Position numbers and translations under genes: made by a program
Notes under the pieces: model-generated
What the model saw: the letters and a program-made list of their open reading frames with translations, nothing else
Databases searched by the model: none
What the model was told of the DNA's origin: nothing
From: Nocardioides sp. L-11A
GTDB lineage: Bacteria > Actinomycetota > Actinomycetes > Propionibacteriales > Nocardioidaceae
Assembly: GCA_029961745.1 (NCBI GenBank)
Contig: CP124680.1
Coordinates: 4,650,001-4,714,000, forward strand
Reading direction: 5' to 3'
DNA length: 64,000 bases
Shown: piece after piece, positions 1 to 8,554 of the stretch
How the letters are laid out: every line of letters begins with the position of its first letter
How positions within the stretch are numbered: position 1 is the stretch's first letter

Positions 1-534
1 GATCTTGCTGCCGTCCTCCTTGGTGCACTCGGGCCGGATGACAGCCGTGTCACGCGGGACGGAGATGCCGTAGGCGAACTCACGGTTGGCGGAGAGGTGG
101 AAGAGGATCGTGGTGTCGGAGAGCCCGTTGGTGGACTCGCCGTCGATGCCGTTGCCCTCGCCGGCGCGGGTGTCGGAGCCCATCACCAGGATGTTCATCG
201 GCTCCTTGGGACCCTCGACATCCTCCTTCTCAGGACGGTTGGTCAGCTGGTTCGACACGTCCTGCCGGTCGATGTTGCCGTTCCAGTTGTTGTAGATCAG
301 CACGACGCCGAGACCGGTCGCCAGCCCGAGCGACATCAGGCTGGCCACGATCACCTTGAAGACGACCTTGCCCGGCTGCGGCGCCTTGCGCCGCCCCCCG
401 GACACCCGGCGGCCCCGGTCCCCCCGCTCCCCGCGCGGACGGCGGCGGTCACGGTCGGCGCGCGAGGTCGACACCCGGCGGGCGCGGCTCCCGGGTGTCG
501 CGTCGGCGCGCCCGGTCTCGTCGTCCTGCGTCAT
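1..534 (-). CDS. LytR-CpsA-Psr (LCP) family protein, N-terminal part
   Basis: LCP proteins move polyprenyl-linked glycopolymers (arabinogalactan or teichoic-acid-like) onto peptidoglycan at the outer face of the membrane. The visible 178 codons begin at an ATG and run off the window, so the C-terminal half is missing. They encode a long Arg/Asp-rich cytoplasmic tail (about residues 1-50), one membrane-spanning segment (about 58-78) and the start of the catalytic domain with the family signatures ILVMGSDTR, SDTTILFHL and SVPRDT. The Asp and Arg in these motifs contact the pyrophosphate of the lipid donor in known structures. An overlapping ATG four bases upstream is in another frame and gives an arginine-rich product, so it was rejected. 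The assignment is firm; the substrate cannot be told. Confidence 0.9.
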   Translation of the reverse strand, partial: MTQDDETGRADATPGSRARRVSTSRADRDRRRPRGERGDRGRRVSGGRRKAPQPGKVVFKVIVASLMSLGLATGLGVVLIYNNWNGNIDRQDVSNQLTNRPEKEDVEGPKEPMNILVMGSDTRAGEGNGIDGESTNGLSDTTILFHLSANREFAYGISVPRDTAVIRPECTKEDGSKI

Positions 535-740
535 GCATCACCTGGTCGTGTGGCCGCCGCGGCGGTTGGTCATGGCTCGACTACGCTGCCGAGTCAGCGG
601 CCGATCGGCACCCGGTGGTACCACGCCCACCGTACGGACCGCATCAAGGTCGCACGGCGAGTCGCTCCCATTGTCACCGGTCGCCCCGCCTCGACCCAAT
701 CCGGGGGTGATCCGCGGCACCTGACAAGATAGGTCCCCAC

Positions 741-816
741 GCCCCAGTAGCTCAGTGGATAGAGCAGCCGCCTCCTAAGCGAAAGGTCGTAGGTTCGACT
801 CCTACCTGGGGCACCA
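741..816 (+). tRNA. tRNA-Arg (anticodon CCT)
   Basis: A 76-nt cloverleaf with a 7-bp acceptor stem (GCCCCAG/CTGGGGC), D stem GCTC/GAGC, anticodon loop CTCCTAA with CCT at 774-776, T stem GTAGG/CCTAC with TTCGACT loop, discriminator A and encoded CCA. The anticodon stem is weak: pairs 29-31 form, but the two outer positions read G-A and C-A (767/783 and 768/782). Identity as tRNA-Arg(CCU) rests on the anticodon; the odd stem is discussed as a finding. Confidence 0.93.
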
Positions 817-944
817 CGCCTGGTGTCGTGCGTCGGGAATTGTTGGATGGTCGGCGTGCTCAGGGTGCGTGCAGCGCAAGGCGCCGGCGCGCGGCTGTAC
901 CGGGTCGTCTTGCGAGCGTCGGCAACGCCGCGGGGGGCGTGCCG

Positions 945-963
945 TGGGCGCGCGAAGCGCCCA
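945..963 (+). terminator. Possible weak intrinsic terminator downstream of the tRNA
   Basis: A 7-bp GC hairpin (TGGGCGC / GCGCCCA, loop GCGAA) followed by AGAATTTCT. The T-run is poor, so it may only be a stabilising hairpin. The rest of the gap 817-983 shows nothing recognisable. Confidence 0.35.
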
Positions 964-983
964 AGAATTTCTGACGCGCGGCA

Positions 984-1310
984 CTAGCCCTCGCGGATCG
1001 TCATCGAGGCGACCTTGTCGCCCGCGACGACGAAGGTGAAGCGGCTCAGGCCGTTGGCGTAGTTGCTGCGCCAGTCGCCGATGACGACGACCTCGCCGCC
1101 TGCTGTGGTCACCGACTCGACGGTCAGGGTGCCCTCGGCGCCGATCAGCTCCTTGGCGCTCCAGCCGTCGATGGCCGCGCGGCCGCGGAAGATGCGACCC
1201 CAGTCGTCGACGTACCCGTCGGCGGTGAAGCAGTCCAAGAAGGCGTCCTCGTCGTGTCCGTTGACGGCGGCGACGAGGGTGGCGACGGGCTCGGGGATCT
1301 CGGTGGTCAC
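984..1310 (-). CDS. SnoaL-like / NTF2-fold protein
   Basis: A 108-residue protein of NTF2-like (SnoaL-like) size and pattern: an N-terminal helix pair (PVATLVAAVNGHDEDAFLDCFTADG), a central FRGRAAIDGW segment and C-terminal beta strands. The fold forms a cone-shaped pocket used by small isomerases, cyclases and binding proteins; no catalytic Asp/His pair can be assigned with confidence. The GTG start follows a good Shine-Dalgarno (AGGAG). It is the second gene of a likely operon with the SDR oxidoreductase 49 bp upstream, so the two probably act on the same small molecule under the divergent TetR regulator. Substrate unknown. Confidence 0.8.
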   Translation of the reverse strand: MTTEIPEPVATLVAAVNGHDEDAFLDCFTADGYVDDWGRIFRGRAAIDGWSAKELIGAEGTLTVESVTTAGGEVVVIGDWRSNYANGLSRFTFVVAGDKVASMTIREG

Positions 1311-1359
1311 GGCTTCTCCTGTGGTCTCAGTTCGTGATGGGCGCGGGACTCCATCCTGC

Positions 1360-2115
1360 TCAACGGGTGGTGTAGCCGCCGTTGGCGAAGATGGTCTGGC
1401 CGGTGATCCACCAGCCCTCGGTGGCCAGGAAGCGCACGATCGGGGCGATGTCCTCGATCTGGGTGAGCTGGTTGCCCATGGCCTGCGACTTGTGGAAGGC
1501 CACCCGCTCGGGCGTCTCCTGGCCGTAGAAGAAGGGCGTGTCCATGGGACCGGGGGCGATCGAGTTCACCGAGATCCCGCGAGCGGCGAACTCCTTGGCC
1601 GCGGCGCGGGTGAAGTGCTCGACCGGCGACTTGCCGCCGGCGTAGGTCGAGTAGCCGTCGGTGAACGCGGCCAGCAGCGAGGTGACGATGGTGATCACCT
1701 TGCCGTTGTCGGCGAGCTGGCGACCGGCCTCGCGCAGGAAGAAGTACGCCGACTTCGCGTTCACGTCGAGCATGTCGTCGTACTCGGCCTCGGTGGTGTC
1801 GACCATCGGCTTGCGCAGCACCTTGCCGACCGTGTTGACCGCGACGTCGATCGGGCCGAGCGCGGCGGCCGCCTCGGCGAACAGTCGCTCGACGTTCTCG
1901 ACCTTGGTGAGGTCGCCGGCGAGCACGACGCCCTTGGCACCGGCGGCCTGGACCGCGGCGAGGGTCTCATCGGCTGCGGGGCGGGTGGCCTCGGAGTTGT
2001 AGTGGATGGCGACGTTCGCGCCGGACTCGGCCGCCTGGCGGCTGATCAGCCCGCCGAGGTTCTTGGCTCCGGCGGCGACGAGGACGTTCTTGCCTTCGAG
2101 AGTGGGGACAGGCAT
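1360..2115 (-). CDS. SDR family NAD(P)-dependent oxidoreductase
   Basis: A 251-residue classical-length short-chain dehydrogenase. Ser146 and the YxxxK pair Tyr158/Lys162 form the catalytic set, and SINS-like ISVNSIAPGPMDTPF marks the substrate side. The nucleotide loop near residues 15-22 reads GAKNLGG rather than the usual TGxxxGxG, and the NNAG motif is NTVG, so it is a divergent member whose cofactor preference is hard to predict. The ATG start lies at the edge of the divergent control region shared with the TetR gene. It is the first gene of the operon with the SnoaL-like protein. The SDR family call is firm, the reaction is unknown. Confidence 0.88.
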   Translation of the reverse strand: MPVPTLEGKNVLVAAGAKNLGGLISRQAAESGANVAIHYNSEATRPAADETLAAVQAAGAKGVVLAGDLTKVENVERLFAEAAAALGPIDVAVNTVGKVLRKPMVDTTEAEYDDMLDVNAKSAYFFLREAGRQLADNGKVITIVTSLLAAFTDGYSTYAGGKSPVEHFTRAAAKEFAARGISVNSIAPGPMDTPFFYGQETPERVAFHKSQAMGNQLTQIEDIAPIVRFLATEGWWITGQTIFANGGYTTR

Positions 2116-2137
2116 GAGCCTCTTCCTTCTGTCTTAT

Positions 2138-2209
2138 CGATACACACTCTATGTATCGGTCTTCAGGACGTACTGTATCGATGTGACAGCAGAACGCAAG
2201 AGCGATACA
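2138..2209. promoter_or_regulatory. Divergent operator region with four CGATACA heptamers
   Basis: CGATACA (2138-2144) and TGTATCG (2152-2158) form a perfect inverted repeat with a 7-nt spacer between the divergent SDR and TetR genes. Two more exact copies follow, TGTATCG at 2174-2180 just before the TetR start codon and CGATACA at 2203-2209 inside its first codons. The layout fits autoregulation by the adjacent TetR protein. Confidence 0.65.
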
Positions 2210-2890
2210 CGGCAGGAGCTCCTCGAGGCCGCGGCGACCCTGATCAGCGAGGCGCCGGGCCAGGACGTGCCGCTGCGGGCGATCTGCGACCGGGTCGGCG
2301 TGAAGCTGCCGACCCTCTACCACTTCTTCGGCAGCAAGGACGGGCTGCTCGCGGCGGTGATCGAGTACGGCTTCGCCAGCTACCTGGACCTCAAGCAGGC
2401 GACCGAGCCGACCGGTGACCCGATCGAGGACATCCGACGCGGCTGGGACGCCCACGTCCGCTTCGGCCTCGACAACGCGGGCTTCTACGCGCTGATGTAC
2501 GGCCAGGTCACCCCCCAGCGGCGGCCGGACGCCGCCGCCGCTCCGTACGCCGCGCTGCTCCGCTTGTGCCAGGAGGCCGAGGCCCAGGGCCGGCTGGCCG
2601 TGCCCGCCGCGGCCGCGGCGGACCACGTGCTGGCCACGAATGTCGGCGTGACGCTGTTCCTCATCACCGCCGAGGCCCCCGACCTCGCCCTGGCCCACCA
2701 GGTCCGCGACGCCACCGTCGCGGCGATCACCGGCCTGCCCGGAAGGCCGCCGGGTGCGGCGGACGGGGCCGCCCTGGCCCAGCAGCTGCTCCACTCCCTC
2801 GCCGGCGCCGAGGACACCCTCGGCGAGGCCGAGACCGCCCTGCTGCGCACGTGGCTCGGACGGCTGGCGGCGGCGACCGGGTCGGTGTAG
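2183..2890 (+). CDS. TetR/AcrR family transcriptional regulator
   Basis: A 235-residue one-component repressor. Residues about 8-55 form the TetR helix-turn-helix (RQELLEAAATLISE ... VPLRAICDRVGVKLPTLYHFFGSKDGLLAAVI); the rest is the ligand-binding dimerisation domain. GTG at 2183 was chosen because the helix-turn-helix begins a few residues later; upstream in-frame starts would lie inside the neighbouring SDR gene. It is divergent from the SDR/SnoaL-like pair, and identical heptamers lie between them and in its own first codons, so local repression of both units is likely. The inducer is unknown. Confidence 0.9.
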   Translation: MTAERKSDTRQELLEAAATLISEAPGQDVPLRAICDRVGVKLPTLYHFFGSKDGLLAAVIEYGFASYLDLKQATEPTGDPIEDIRRGWDAHVRFGLDNAGFYALMYGQVTPQRRPDAAAAPYAALLRLCQEAEAQGRLAVPAAAAADHVLATNVGVTLFLITAEAPDLALAHQVRDATVAAITGLPGRPPGAADGAALAQQLLHSLAGAEDTLGEAETALLRTWLGRLAAATGSV

Positions 2891-3070
2891 GCCGCCTGGA
2901 GCGGAGGACTTCACCACTGCGGAAGCTCGCGAGACCTCGACATCGGCGTACGGCACGACCGGGAACATCGGCAGGGCGCGACTGCCCGGGCCGCGCCGGC
3001 TCCCAGCGCGATGCACCGCGCACCCAACCTCGGGGCTACCACCAGATCATCGTGACGAGAAGATGGGGCC

Positions 3071-3526
3071 ATGACCTCACCGACCACGGTGCGCGACGCG
3101 CGCCCCGAGGACGAAGCCGACCTGGGCGTCCTGGTCGACGCCTACCGTCGGTTCTACGAGTGCGCCCCGGACCTGCCCCGGGCCCGCGCCTTCGTCGCCG
3201 ACCGGCTGCGCCGACGGGACTCGGTGATCCTGGTCGCCGAGCGGGACGGCGACCTCGCCGGCTTCACCCAGCTCTACCCGACCCTCTGCACGGTCGAGGC
3301 GGGTCCCATCTACGTGCTCTACGACCTCTTCGTGGATCCCGGCAGCCGGGTGCACGGCGTCGGTCGGGCGCTGCTGCGTGCAGCCGCCGAACGCGGCCGG
3401 CGCGATGGCGTCGTCCGGATGGACCTGTCCACCGCGACGACCAACACCACCGCGCAGGTGCTGTACGAGTCGGAGGGCTGGCGGCGGGACGACGAGTTCC
3501 ACCACTACTCGCTCACCATCGGATAG
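3071..3526 (+). CDS. GNAT family N-acetyltransferase
   Basis: A 151-residue acetyltransferase of the GNAT fold. The acetyl-CoA pyrophosphate loop is visible at about 89-101 (DPGSRVHGVGRALL, matching the R/Q-x-x-G-x-G/A motif), preceded by the strand YVLYDLFV and followed by TTNTTAQVLYESEGW, where Asn and Tyr commonly contact CoA and act as general acid. It stands alone, with 180 bp before it and 215 bp after it, and no operon partner. These enzymes acetylate small amines, antibiotics or protein N-termini; which one cannot be told here. Confidence 0.9.
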   Translation: MTSPTTVRDARPEDEADLGVLVDAYRRFYECAPDLPRARAFVADRLRRRDSVILVAERDGDLAGFTQLYPTLCTVEAGPIYVLYDLFVDPGSRVHGVGRALLRAAAERGRRDGVVRMDLSTATTNTTAQVLYESEGWRRDDEFHHYSLTIG

Positions 3527-3666
3527 CCGGCAGCCGGGAGGGTACCCAGATCGGCGAACTGTCGAGAGATGGGTGTCGGCGGCCGTCTCGACGGGTTGCT
3601 CGTCGGGCCGCGGGAGTCGGTTGCGGGGACCTGTAGAAACTTCTTGAAAGATTTCTCCGTCGAAGG

Positions 3667-3692
3667 TGTCGAAACTCGCCGAGCGTCCCGAC
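3667..3692 (+). promoter_or_regulatory. Candidate ECF42-type promoter
   Basis: TGTCGA (3667-3672) followed 16 bp later by CGAC (3689-3692), about 50 bp before the YCII/DGPF gene. From memory, ECF42 sigma factors recognise TGTCGA in the -35 region and CGA(C/T) in the -10 region, so this fits autoregulation by the downstream sigma factor. The motif match is seen; the function is inferred. Confidence 0.6.
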
Positions 3693-3741
3693 GTCAGGGT
3701 GAAAGGCAAGTTCCGCACCACCCGATGCCCAGGAGGCTCTG

Positions 3742-4101
3742 ATGAAGTACATGCTGCTGCTCCGCCACGAACCCACCGCCGGTCCCGCGGAGGGTACGCC
3801 CGAGTTCGACGCCGAGATGACCAGTTGGGGCGAGGTGATGGGCGAACTCGGCCGATCCGGATCGATGATCGCCGCCCACGGCCTCGACACGGAGGCGACC
3901 GCCACCACGGTGCGCATCCGCAACGGCGAGTCCCTGGTCTCCGATGGGCCCTTCGCGGAGACGAAGGAGGCGTTCTTCAGCTACATCATCATCGACGTCG
4001 CCGACCTCGACGCCGCCCTGGGCTGGGCGAGGAAGATGCCCAACGTGACGTACGGATCTGTCGAGGTCCGGCCGCTGTCCAGCCACGAGCAGAACGGGTG
4101 A
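3742..4101 (+). CDS. YCII-related DGPF-domain protein
   Basis: A 119-residue ferredoxin-like-fold protein of the YCII family. It begins MKYMLLLRHE and carries the diagnostic SDGPFAETKE motif (DGPF at 68-71). Members are usually encoded directly beside ECF42 sigma factors and are thought to be their main targets; a biochemical activity is not settled. Its stop codon overlaps the GTG start of the sigma factor (GTGA), so the two are translationally coupled, and an ECF42-like promoter lies just upstream. The AGGAGG Shine-Dalgarno 7 bases before the ATG supports the start. Confidence 0.92.
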   Translation: MKYMLLLRHEPTAGPAEGTPEFDAEMTSWGEVMGELGRSGSMIAAHGLDTEATATTVRIRNGESLVSDGPFAETKEAFFSYIIIDVADLDAALGWARKMPNVTYGSVEVRPLSSHEQNG

Positions 4102-5357
4102 CCGAGGCCGTCGAGCCTGCCGAGGCGATCGAGCGGGCGTACCGCGAGGAGTGGACCCCTCTCCTCGCGACGCTCGCCGGCCAGCTCGGCGGTGACGTCG
4201 GGCTGGCCGAGGACGCGGCGGCCGAGGCGTTCGCCGCGGCGGTGGCCGAGTGGCCCGGCCGGGGCGTTCCGTCGCGGCCGGGCGCGTGGCTCACCACGGT
4301 CGCCCGTCGCCGGGCGATCGACCGGTTGCGCCGGGAGGCCACCCGGTCGGCGGCGCTCGACCGCTTGGAGACGCTGATGAGGGACGACGACACGACCGAC
4401 CACGAGCCGCCCGACCGCAGCGGGGTGGCCGATGACCGGCTGCGGCTGATGTTCACCTGCTGCCACCCCGCGCTCGCGCTTGAGGCCCGGGTCGCGCTGA
4501 CCCTCCGGACCCTCGGCGGACTCGAGGTCGCTGCGGTCGCCCGCGCGTTCTTGACCACCGAGACCACGATGTACCAACGCCTGGTCCGGGCGAAACGGAA
4601 GATCAAGGCCGCCGGGATCCCCTACCGGGTTCCTGACGCCGACGAGCTCCCCGAGCGGGTGCACGGCATCCTGCACGTGATCCACCTCGTCTACACCGAG
4701 GGCCATGTCGCCAGCACGGGGGACGACCTCATGCGGGTCGACCTGTGCCAGGAGGCGATCCGGCTCGGCCGGCTGGTCGTCGAGCTGCTGCCGACGGACA
4801 CCGAGGCGCTCGGACTACTCGCGTTCCTGCTGCTGACCGACGCCCGGCGTTCGACCCGGACCGATGGCCGCGGCATGCCGGTCGCGCTGGAGGATCAGGA
4901 CCGCGGTCACTGGGACCGATCCCTGATCGCCGAGGGTACGGCGATCCTCAACCGCGCGCTCGGACTCGGGGCGCCGGGACCGTTCCAGGTGCAGGCGGCG
5001 ATCGCGGCGCTGCACGCGGAAGCGCCTCATTGGGATGCGACCGACTGGCCCCAGATCGCTGCCCTGTACGGCGAGCTGTCCGTCATGGCGCCGTCGCCGG
5101 TGGTCACGATCAACCGGGCGGCTGCGCTGGCGATGGCCGACGGACCGCACGTCGGACTCGCCCTGCTCGCCGGCATCGACCTGGACGACCGGCTCGACCG
5201 CTACCAACCCTGGCATGCCACCCGGGCCGAGCTGCTGGCCCGGGCCGGTGATGCCGAAGGTGCGGAGAGCGCCTACCGCAGGGCGGTCGAGCTCACCCCG
5301 AGCGCCGCCGAGCGCGAGGCGCTCGAGGCCCGGCGCCGGCGCATCCTCGGCTCCTGA
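4098..5357 (+). CDS. ECF42-type RNA polymerase sigma factor with C-terminal TPR-like extension
   Basis: A 419-residue sigma factor. Region sigma2 spans about residues 10-85 (AEDAAAEAFAAAVAEWP, then [17 protein letters not shown]) and sigma4 about 115-185 (LRLMFTCCHPAL, helix-turn-helix VAAVARAFLTTETTMYQRLVRAKRKI). The remaining 230 residues are the long alpha-helical SnoaL-less, TPR-like extension typical of ECF42 (VVTINRAAALAMADGP, GDAEGAESAYRRAVELTP). In studied relatives that extension is needed for activity, and no anti-sigma partner is known. The GTG start overlaps the stop of the DGPF gene. No anti-sigma gene follows, which agrees with the family. Confidence 0.93.
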   Translation: MTEAVEPAEAIERAYREEWTPLLATLAGQLGGDVGLAEDAAAEAFAAAVAEWPGRGVPSRPGAWLTTVARRRAIDRLRREATRSAALDRLETLMRDDDTTDHEPPDRSGVADDRLRLMFTCCHPALALEARVALTLRTLGGLEVAAVARAFLTTETTMYQRLVRAKRKIKAAGIPYRVPDADELPERVHGILHVIHLVYTEGHVASTGDDLMRVDLCQEAIRLGRLVVELLPTDTEALGLLAFLLLTDARRSTRTDGRGMPVALEDQDRGHWDRSLIAEGTAILNRALGLGAPGPFQVQAAIAALHAEAPHWDATDWPQIAALYGELSVMAPSPVVTINRAAALAMADGPHVGLALLAGIDLDDRLDRYQPWHATRAELLARAGDAEGAESAYRRAVELTPSAAEREALEARRRRILGS

Positions 5358-5369
5358 GGAGGAGATTCG

Positions 5370-5401
5370 CGACCTCCGCCAGGGGGCGTCAGCGGAGGTC
5401 G
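5370..5401. terminator. Bidirectional hairpin between convergent genes
   Basis: A 10-bp inverted repeat (CGACCTCCGC / GCGGAGGTCG) with a 12-nt loop between the sigma factor and the LuxR gene; it runs into the last codons of the latter. No T-run, so a GC-type terminator at best. Confidence 0.45.
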
Positions 5402-6363
5402 ACGAGCGTCAGGCCGTCACGCTCCGCGGTGGCCGCCGCCTCGGCCCGCGCCGCGACCCCCAGCTTGGCGAAGATGCGCTCGACGCAGTGCGCGACCGTC
5501 CGCTCGCTGAGGTCCAGGCGGCGGGCGATCGAGAAGTTCGGCAGACCGGCACCGAGCAGGGTCAGCACCTCCAGCTCACGCCAGGTCAGCCGATGAGGCA
5601 GCGGTTCGTCGCGCACCGTGACCAGCGTCCCGCCGGTGACGACCTCGATCCACACACTGCGGGCGGCACCGTCGCGGTCCCGCCATCGCTGCATCCGCCG
5701 CAGCGACCGGCCGACCTGCTCGGCCCGGCCGGCGAGCAACCGGGCCAGCCCGATGATCTCGGATCCCGGGTCTGCGGACAGCGGCTCGACCGAGCCGTCG
5801 GAGCGGACCAGGACGGAGCGACCGTCCTCGCGCCCCGGCGGAGAGGAGGTCGACCGCCGCGCGCACAGGGCCGCGACGATCGACCGTGAGCGGCGCATCA
5901 GGTCCATCGCTGCGTCGGTCGGGAACGAGCGTGCCTCCGTGCTCATGTGCAGGTCTCCGGCGTGCTCGCCCGCGTCCGTCTCCAAGCGCACCGACACCCC
6001 GCCGCGGAAGCCCGCCGGGACCAGCAGGTCGCGCGCGAGCTCGGTGGCCGCGTAGTCGAACTCGAGGTCGCGCCAGCACCGCAGCGGACGACCCGGGTCC
6101 CGCAGGATCGCCTGGTAGGCCAGGTCCTGGACCGCGAACTCGCTGCTGGCGACCGCGTCGACGAGCTCCGCGGCGTAGCCCGAGGAGGCCAGCACCTCGG
6201 CGTCCTGACCCGGCCCCGCGGGCCGGGTCAGGACGGCGGCGGACGCGTTGCCGACCTGGAGCAACAGGTCGAGCACCTGCTCGTGCCGCCTCGTCGGGTC
6301 CGCGACGGAGATCTCCGCCAGCCGGAATCCGACCTCCTCCGGGAGCAGCGTCTGCTCGACCAT
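5389..6363 (-). CDS. LuxR C-terminal helix-turn-helix regulator with GAF-like N-terminus
   Basis: A 324-residue regulator. The C-terminal 65 residues are a LuxR/FixJ DNA-binding domain (RLTWRELEVLTLLGAGLPNFSIARRLDLSERTVAHCVERIFAKLGV). Residues about 1-180 resemble a degenerate GAF/PAS-type sensor rather than a receiver domain, since no phospho-acceptor Asp pocket is evident. The fold call for the N-terminus is tentative. It lies 63 bp downstream of, and in the same orientation as, the amidase gene, so it may be co-transcribed with it and sense a related metabolite. Confidence 0.85.
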   Translation of the reverse strand: MVEQTLLPEEVGFRLAEISVADPTRRHEQVLDLLLQVGNASAAVLTRPAGPGQDAEVLASSGYAAELVDAVASSEFAVQDLAYQAILRDPGRPLRCWRDLEFDYAATELARDLLVPAGFRGGVSVRLETDAGEHAGDLHMSTEARSFPTDAAMDLMRRSRSIVAALCARRSTSSPPGREDGRSVLVRSDGSVEPLSADPGSEIIGLARLLAGRAEQVGRSLRRMQRWRDRDGAARSVWIEVVTGGTLVTVRDEPLPHRLTWRELEVLTLLGAGLPNFSIARRLDLSERTVAHCVERIFAKLGVAARAEAAATAERDGLTLVDLR

Positions 6364-6426
6364 GTCCTGCCGCCTTCGCTGTAGGGCCCCAGTATCGCCG
6401 CTCAGGTCCGGTCCGTCAGCAGGTCG

Positions 6427-7863
6427 TCATCGGCTCGCGTGGATCTGCGGCAGCCGGTCGGCCCACGGCAGCGCGACCTCCAGCTGGGCGGCCAGGCCGA
6501 TCAGCGTCGACTCCTCACACAGGCCCGCGGCGAGCTGGACCCCGATCGGGAGCCCCTCGCGGGTCGTGGCCAGGGGCAGGCTGATCGCCGGCGATCCGGT
6601 CAGGTTGTGCAGCGGCGTGAAGGAGGCGACGTCGAAGATCCGCCGGGTCCACTCCTCGTGGCCGAGCGCCGGGTCGTCGGCGTCGAGGTAGCCCAGCGGC
6701 AGGGGCGCGGTGTTGGTGGTCGGCGTGAGCAGCACGTCGTACGAGCCGAAGAACTCTCCGGCGGTGCGACTGATCGAGGTCACGATCGCCGACGCCTCGG
6801 CCATGTCGAGGACCGTCAGGCCGCGGCCGTACTCGTAGCCGGCCAGCACGGAGGCCTCCAAGGTGTCAGGCCCCGGCTTGACGCCGGAGACCTGGCTCAC
6901 CGCGTGCACGGACTCGGCGACGAAGCCTGCCCAGTAGCGATAGTGCGTCAGCATGAACTCGTCCCAGCTGAACCGTGGCGCGGCCTGCTCGACCCGGTGC
7001 CCCAGGCCCTCGAGCGTCCGCGCGACGTGGTGGACGGCGTCGGCCACCTCCGGGTCGACGTGCGTCCCCGCCCAGGACTCCGTGTGCACGGCGATCCGCA
7101 GCGCGCGGGACTCCCCGGCCAGCTCCTCCCGGTAGGGGCGCGGCGGGTCGGGCAGGCGGTACTTGTCGCCGGGCGCCCACCCGGCGACCTCGTCCAGCAG
7201 CAGCGCGGCATCCCGGACGGAGCGGGTCACGACGAACTCCGCAAGGAAGCCGTAGAGGCCCTCCTGCATGTCCGGGGCCAGCGAGACACGACCGGTGGTC
7301 GGCTTGAGGCCGACCAGACCGTTGAACGCCGCCGGGATCCGGATCGACCCGCCCCCGTCGTTGGCATGGGCGATCGGCACCGCACCGGCGGCGACCAGCG
7401 CCCCGGAGCCGCCGCTGGAGCCGCCAGCCGACCGACTCGGGTCCCACGGGTTGCGGGTCGACCCGTGAACGACCGGCTCGGTGTTGGCGTTGTAGCCCAT
7501 CTCGGGGCTCGTCGTCAGCGCGACGGTCGCCAGCCCGGCCTTGCGGAACCTGCTCATCAGCTCGGTGTCGTGCCCGTGCGTCACGCCGCGGTCGCCGGTG
7601 ATGCGGCTGCCCATCCGGGTCGGCACCCCGGCGGCATGACAGACCAGGTCCTTGAGCCCGAAGGGCACGCCGGCGAACAGTCCGTCCGCGGCGTACGACA
7701 GTGGCTCGGCGAAGGGCGGGGCAGCCGTGGCGTTGAGCTGCGGGTTCACCCGCTCGATCGCCTCCGCGGCGGCCTCCTGCACCTCGGCGGCCGTGACCTG
7801 GCCGGACCTGATCAGCTGGGCGAGCTCGTATCCGTCCAGCACGGCGTACTCGGCGACGTTCAT
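6427..7863 (-). CDS. Amidase signature family hydrolase
   Basis: A 478-residue amidase. The catalytic triad of the family is visible: Lys71 ([10 protein letters not shown]), cis-Ser149 ([10 protein letters not shown]) and nucleophile Ser173 ([10 protein letters not shown]). The length and the N-terminal [17 protein letters not shown] helix match bacterial amidases of the 6-aminohexanoate-cyclic-dimer hydrolase/aryl-acylamidase type. It probably acts in the cytoplasm, since no signal peptide is present. ATG at 7863 was chosen because the conserved N-terminal helix begins within five residues. The neighbouring LuxR gene is downstream in the same direction; an ECF sigma factor is divergent. The natural amide substrate cannot be told. 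Confidence 0.92.
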   Translation of the reverse strand: MNVAEYAVLDGYELAQLIRSGQVTAAEVQEAAAEAIERVNPQLNATAAPPFAEPLSYAADGLFAGVPFGLKDLVCHAAGVPTRMGSRITGDRGVTHGHDTELMSRFRKAGLATVALTTSPEMGYNANTEPVVHGSTRNPWDPSRSAGGSSGGSGALVAAGAVPIAHANDGGGSIRIPAAFNGLVGLKPTTGRVSLAPDMQEGLYGFLAEFVVTRSVRDAALLLDEVAGWAPGDKYRLPDPPRPYREELAGESRALRIAVHTESWAGTHVDPEVADAVHHVARTLEGLGHRVEQAAPRFSWDEFMLTHYRYWAGFVAESVHAVSQVSGVKPGPDTLEASVLAGYEYGRGLTVLDMAEASAIVTSISRTAGEFFGSYDVLLTPTTNTAPLPLGYLDADDPALGHEEWTRRIFDVASFTPLHNLTGSPAISLPLATTREGLPIGVQLAAGLCEESTLIGLAAQLEVALPWADRLPQIHASR

Positions 7864-8002
7864 CTGCGCTCCTCGTGGTCGGTGACGTTCCTGGACCGTA
7901 GGCGCCGACCGGGCTCGGCGGCAGAGGGCAGAACTGCCCCCTTGCCGGCCCGATCTCACGTTCGGGTCGCCCCGAGCGTCTGCAGCCTGTGAGGAGACAG
8001 CG

Positions 8003-8554
8003 ATGACGGAGCGGGCGCCGCGGGCAGACTGTTCCGGTGATGAGGGAGGCGTGGTGAAGCAGCCGTTCGAGCGGGTCGTCGCACGGCACGGGCCGACCGT
8101 GCTGCGGGTGTGTCGTGTCCTGCTCGGCCCTCATGACGCCGACGACGCGTGGTCGGAGACCTTCCTCGCGGCGCTGCGGGCCTATCCCGACCTGCCCGCC
8201 GACGCGAACGTCGAGGCCTGGCTGGTCACGATCGCCCACCGCAAGGCCATCGACCACCTCCGCGCCATCCGACGGCGGCCGCTGCCCGTCGAGGAGCTGC
8301 CCCCGGCCGGCGGCGACATCGCACCGGGACCCGAGGCCGACACGGGCGAGGCCGAGCTGTGGGCCGCGGTGCGCGGGCTGCCGGACAAGCAGCGCCAGGC
8401 CGTCGCCTACCACTACGTCGCCGGCCTGCCGTACGCCGAGATCGCCGCGATCCTCGGCGGCACCGCCGATGCCGCACGCCGGGCCGCGGCCGACGGCATC
8501 AAGAAGCTCAGAAGGACCTATCCGGGCACGATCACGGAAGGAGCCCGAACATGA
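8003..8554 (+). CDS. ECF sigma factor heading a DNA alkylation-repair operon
   Basis: A 183-residue ECF sigma factor with sigma2 at about 20-85 (DAWSETFLAALRAYPDLP, then WLVTIAHRKAIDHLRAI) and sigma4 at about 115-170 (LPDKQRQAVAYHYVAGLPYAEIAAILGGTADAARR). The ATG at 8003 has a strong Shine-Dalgarno (GAGGAG, 6-7 nt spacing). Its stop overlaps the ATG of the O6-alkylguanine transferase (ATGA), and two more repair genes follow with overlaps or one-base gaps. No anti-sigma gene is present. The layout suggests that it turns on the repair genes after alkylation damage, replacing the Ada regulator; this is inference from gene order. Confidence 0.9.
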   Translation: MTERAPRADCSGDEGGVVKQPFERVVARHGPTVLRVCRVLLGPHDADDAWSETFLAALRAYPDLPADANVEAWLVTIAHRKAIDHLRAIRRRPLPVEELPPAGGDIAPGPEADTGEAELWAAVRGLPDKQRQAVAYHYVAGLPYAEIAAILGGTADAARRAAADGIKKLRRTYPGTITEGART

